This document shows positions 62,001-64,000 of a stretch of 64,000 nt of DNA, in pieces (positions within the stretch are counted from its first letter, which is position 1; every line of letters starts with the position of its first letter). Origin of the DNA: Latrodectus hesperus (taxonomy: Eukaryota > Arthropoda > Arachnida > Araneae > Theridiidae); assembly GCA_037975125.1 (NCBI GenBank), contig CM075853.1:56457091-56521090 (forward strand). Direction: 5' to 3'. The translations under genes and the position numbers were made by a program. The notes below the pieces were generated by a model. It did not search any database and was not told the origin of the DNA. It saw only the letters and a list, made by a program, of their open reading frames with translations.

Positions 62001-63102
62001 ATTATATTTGTTGTTGCTGTGTCCACACAATCCTTCAGGATCTAGCGGCAGCTAGATCAAATCCATGATTCCATGCACCCCAGCAAAGTCAAGCACCAGG
62101 AGAGGGCTGTTGCGAACATCCTCTAAAGTGAGCCCCAAGATATCGAGAATGTGATGCGGGGAAGCCGGCAGCAGATGGCACTTGGGACACGTTGGAAAGA
62201 CTTTACGGCCGGATTCAAACGACATGCATTTTAGGTGACCACTGAAAAGTCTTGTGATAGCCGTTTGGTCCTATCTGCCAGCCTCAAAATGTAATGCTCC
62301 TCCTGGTTTTGACCTACTGTACCAAGGATGGTCTGGAGGAGAAAGTCAGACTTTCCTGTCTCTATTTTTCGCCATGGAGAAAATCTCTTCAAAAATTAGG
62401 TCATAATCAGTAGTGCTCGTTGCAGAGCAGCCTCTTTTTGCTAAGGTATCCGCAGCTTCATTTCCAGGAATGTTGACGTGGGAGGGGATCCACTGGAGGT
62501 AGACTGCGCTTTGAAAGTATTGTAAGCATATTGAATGTTTGGATGCTTACAAGGTCATTTACACGCCTCCAGTCCTGTAGATGTTGGATTGAGCTGCGGC
62601 TATCTGAAAAAATCCAAATGTCACTAGAGTCTGTGGAGTGGAGAATGGTGTTTAATCCCTCCTTAATAGCAATTAATTCGCTCCTAAAGACCGAGCAGTT
62701 ATCTGGGTTACGTCGAGATAGCCGTACCGCAGGGTTCACAATATAGATGCCACTCCCAGTGTTATTTGACTCGTCTTTACTACCATCTGTATATATAAGA
62801 GTAGCATCACTCGGGACACTATTTATGACCTCAAGAGCCAGTTGTCGTAAAAATTCAGGGACATCAGAGTTTTGTTTGTGTGGGACGGAAGTTCAGAGTG
62901 GAAGTGAACTCCGAGTAATCCCTCAGTCGGGTTAACACAGGATGTTAGAGGTGAGTACTCCACCGACAGGGAAATAATCTCCAGTTTATCAACCAGTCCA
63001 AATGGGCTATCCTTTTTGTGTCTCTGATTGTTACTCCAGTTAGACAGATACGCAGATGTATGGTTCTGATTTCCATAACTTCTTAATTTGTTGATTATAT
63101 TT
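62001..63102 (-). mobile_element. 5'-truncated LINE (jockey/R1-like), minus strand
   Basis: The body 62010-63093 encodes the C-terminal part of a LINE ORF2 on the minus strand and ends in a 3' tail cacagcaacaacaaat. It is flanked by attatattt at 62001-62009 and 63094-63102, a possible 9-bp target-site duplication, although the motif is of low complexity. The reverse transcriptase and endonuclease are missing, as expected of 5' truncation during target-primed reverse transcription. Confidence 0.8.
62052..63080 (-). pseudogene. LINE ORF2 C-terminus with RNase H domain, frameshifted
   Basis: In order on the minus strand: a connecting region (VNPTEGLLGVHFHSELP), then RNase H with all four acidic motifs: YTDGSKDE, FRSELIAIKEGL, IFSDSRSSIQHL and WIPSHVNIPGNEAAD. 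After that come a Cys-rich tail (CPKCHLLPASPHHILD) and LTLEDVRNSPLLVLDF, ending with IMDLI and a stop at 62052-62054. RNase H removes RNA from the RNA-DNA hybrid during insertion. At least three frameshifts (near 62870, 62530 and 62330) and a stop in the AKNRDRKV segment break the frame. The composition is clearly richer in GC than the surroundings. A jockey/R1-type arthropod LINE is the best class. Confidence 0.85.
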
Positions 63103-63788
63103 AAATTCATTTAATAATATCATACATACTGCTTGATGTATCAACGGATTTGATAAATTCCACCATGGAAATGTAAACTAATGTATGTCTCACATGCAAA
63201 AATCCTTTCTTCATGCTGTCTCTGATGGTCAAATTAAAAGAAGCCGTAAGCATTCCTAATATATTGTATGTGAGCTTTGTTTGTGGGCACGTGTGCAGTT
63301 CATATCTATATACAGTGGATGATAGGTTTACGAACTTAATCTGTTACACAACTATGTTCGCTATCCAAATTTTTCGTTAAAAAATCCTCAATTTATCATT
63401 GATTTCTTGAGAAATCCATTAATTCGTTCTAAAGAACCTAAAAATTAAGTTAAAACAAATTATATATATATGTGGATCTTGTAAGTTAAGTCGTTGACGG
63501 CTTAGCCACAATCAACTGCAAACAAGTGGAAAAGGCCACAATAGAGAAGTCAAATTTAAATCGATCTTGCCGATTTAAAGTAACCCTGAAGTGGATATTT
63601 TGTCTTGTCTTTTTTATTTTGCTTTTTCTTATTTTATATTTTCAAAGTGTTCAATTTTAGAAGCAATGTTGCTTAAGATTTGAAAATTAAATATTCAGAA
63701 CAGCAGGTAATTTTCATGATTTGAAAACATTTACAAACGGAAAAAATTATAATTAAAAATACTTCTTTATTACTTTTAAAAATCATGA
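63103..63788. other. AT-rich non-coding stretch
   Basis: A slightly GC-richer patch lies at 63475-63600 (gtcgttgacggcttagcc). No gene or repeat was recognised. Confidence 0.5.
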
Positions 63789-63971
63789 ATGGATTTTTCT
63801 CATCGCCGACGACATTCGGCGATGGTGAACTTTTCCTTCTTTGCTGCCATTCGAAGAATGCGATTTGAAGGTAATCAGCATATTCGTCGACAAGTCGGAT
63901 TTACCACGCCGTCTCAATATGATTATGGTGTTGATGAAACGTTATCTGACGTGTGTATTTTAAATCAATGA
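63789..63971 (+). CDS. 60-codon open frame, unknown, possible exon
   Basis: ATG at 63789 opens a frame to a TGA at 63969-63971. The first half is rich in Arg and His (HRRRHS, AAIRRMRFE), the second reads QYDYGVDETLSD. Base composition is far more balanced than the surroundings. A possible splice donor (gaag then GTAATC at 63871) lies inside the frame, so a 27-codon first exon is an alternative. The start overlaps a GC-rich hairpin (63801-63824). I recognise no family. The window ends 29 bp after the stop. Confidence 0.25.
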   Translation: MDFSHRRRHSAMVNFSFFAAIRRMRFEGNQHIRRQVGFTTPSQYDYGVDETLSDVCILNQ

Positions 63972-64000
63972 GAAATGTAAAAAAATGGGGTAATCATGAT

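Overview
The window is strongly AT-rich, intron-poor-looking animal DNA with no bacterial or viral gene organisation. The protein remnants all belong to animal mobile elements: Ty3/gypsy, Tc1, mariner, a jockey/R1-type LINE with an RNase H domain, and a second kind of reverse transcriptase. Their character, together with the base composition, the long (TA)n tracts and the tRNA-derived SINEs, suggests an arthropod and most likely a spider. That assignment is inference. No complete host gene is visible. The window reads as a gene desert or a very large intron carrying transposon relics and scattered islands of higher GC.

Layout. 1-2374 is the 3' end of a Ty3/gypsy-like retrotransposon: partial gag, a large internal deletion, the end of RNase H, integrase, a polypurine tract and a 315-bp LTR. 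It is dead: two in-frame stops interrupt pol, and one sits exactly where the integrase catalytic Glu should be. 5743-7517 is the most unusual object: nearly identical inverted terminal repeats of about 272 bp flank a minus-strand reverse transcriptase fragment, and an 88-bp piece of the RT core is tandemly amplified between the RT and one arm. A roughly 180-bp (TA)n tract abuts one end.

7518-19508 holds only AT-rich DNA, (TA)n tracts and several GC-richer islands. 19842-20302 is a decayed Tc1-like transposase cut off by a (TA)n tract, and 20860-21527 is a decayed mariner-like transposase on the minus strand. tRNA-derived SINEs of one family lie at 24686-24956 (minus) and 43327-43633 (plus), each with target-site duplications. 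58895-59787 is another Tc1-like relic. 62010-63093 is a 5'-truncated LINE on the minus strand encoding an RNase H domain. The minus-strand SINE and the LINE end in nearly the same 3' tail, which fits the LINE machinery having mobilised the SINE.

Between the relics are islands (near 11.4, 13.2, 16.8, 18.6, 26.7, 31.0, 32.5, 35.4, 40.2, 51.7, 58.3 and 60.7 kb) that stand out from the AT-rich background and hold dense transcription-factor-like motifs and palindromes. They are candidate regulatory elements, but conservation cannot be tested here. Two short open stretches, a possible 73-codon exon at 45592-45810 (minus) and a 60-codon frame at 63789-63971 (plus), are the only candidates for host coding sequence, and both are weak.
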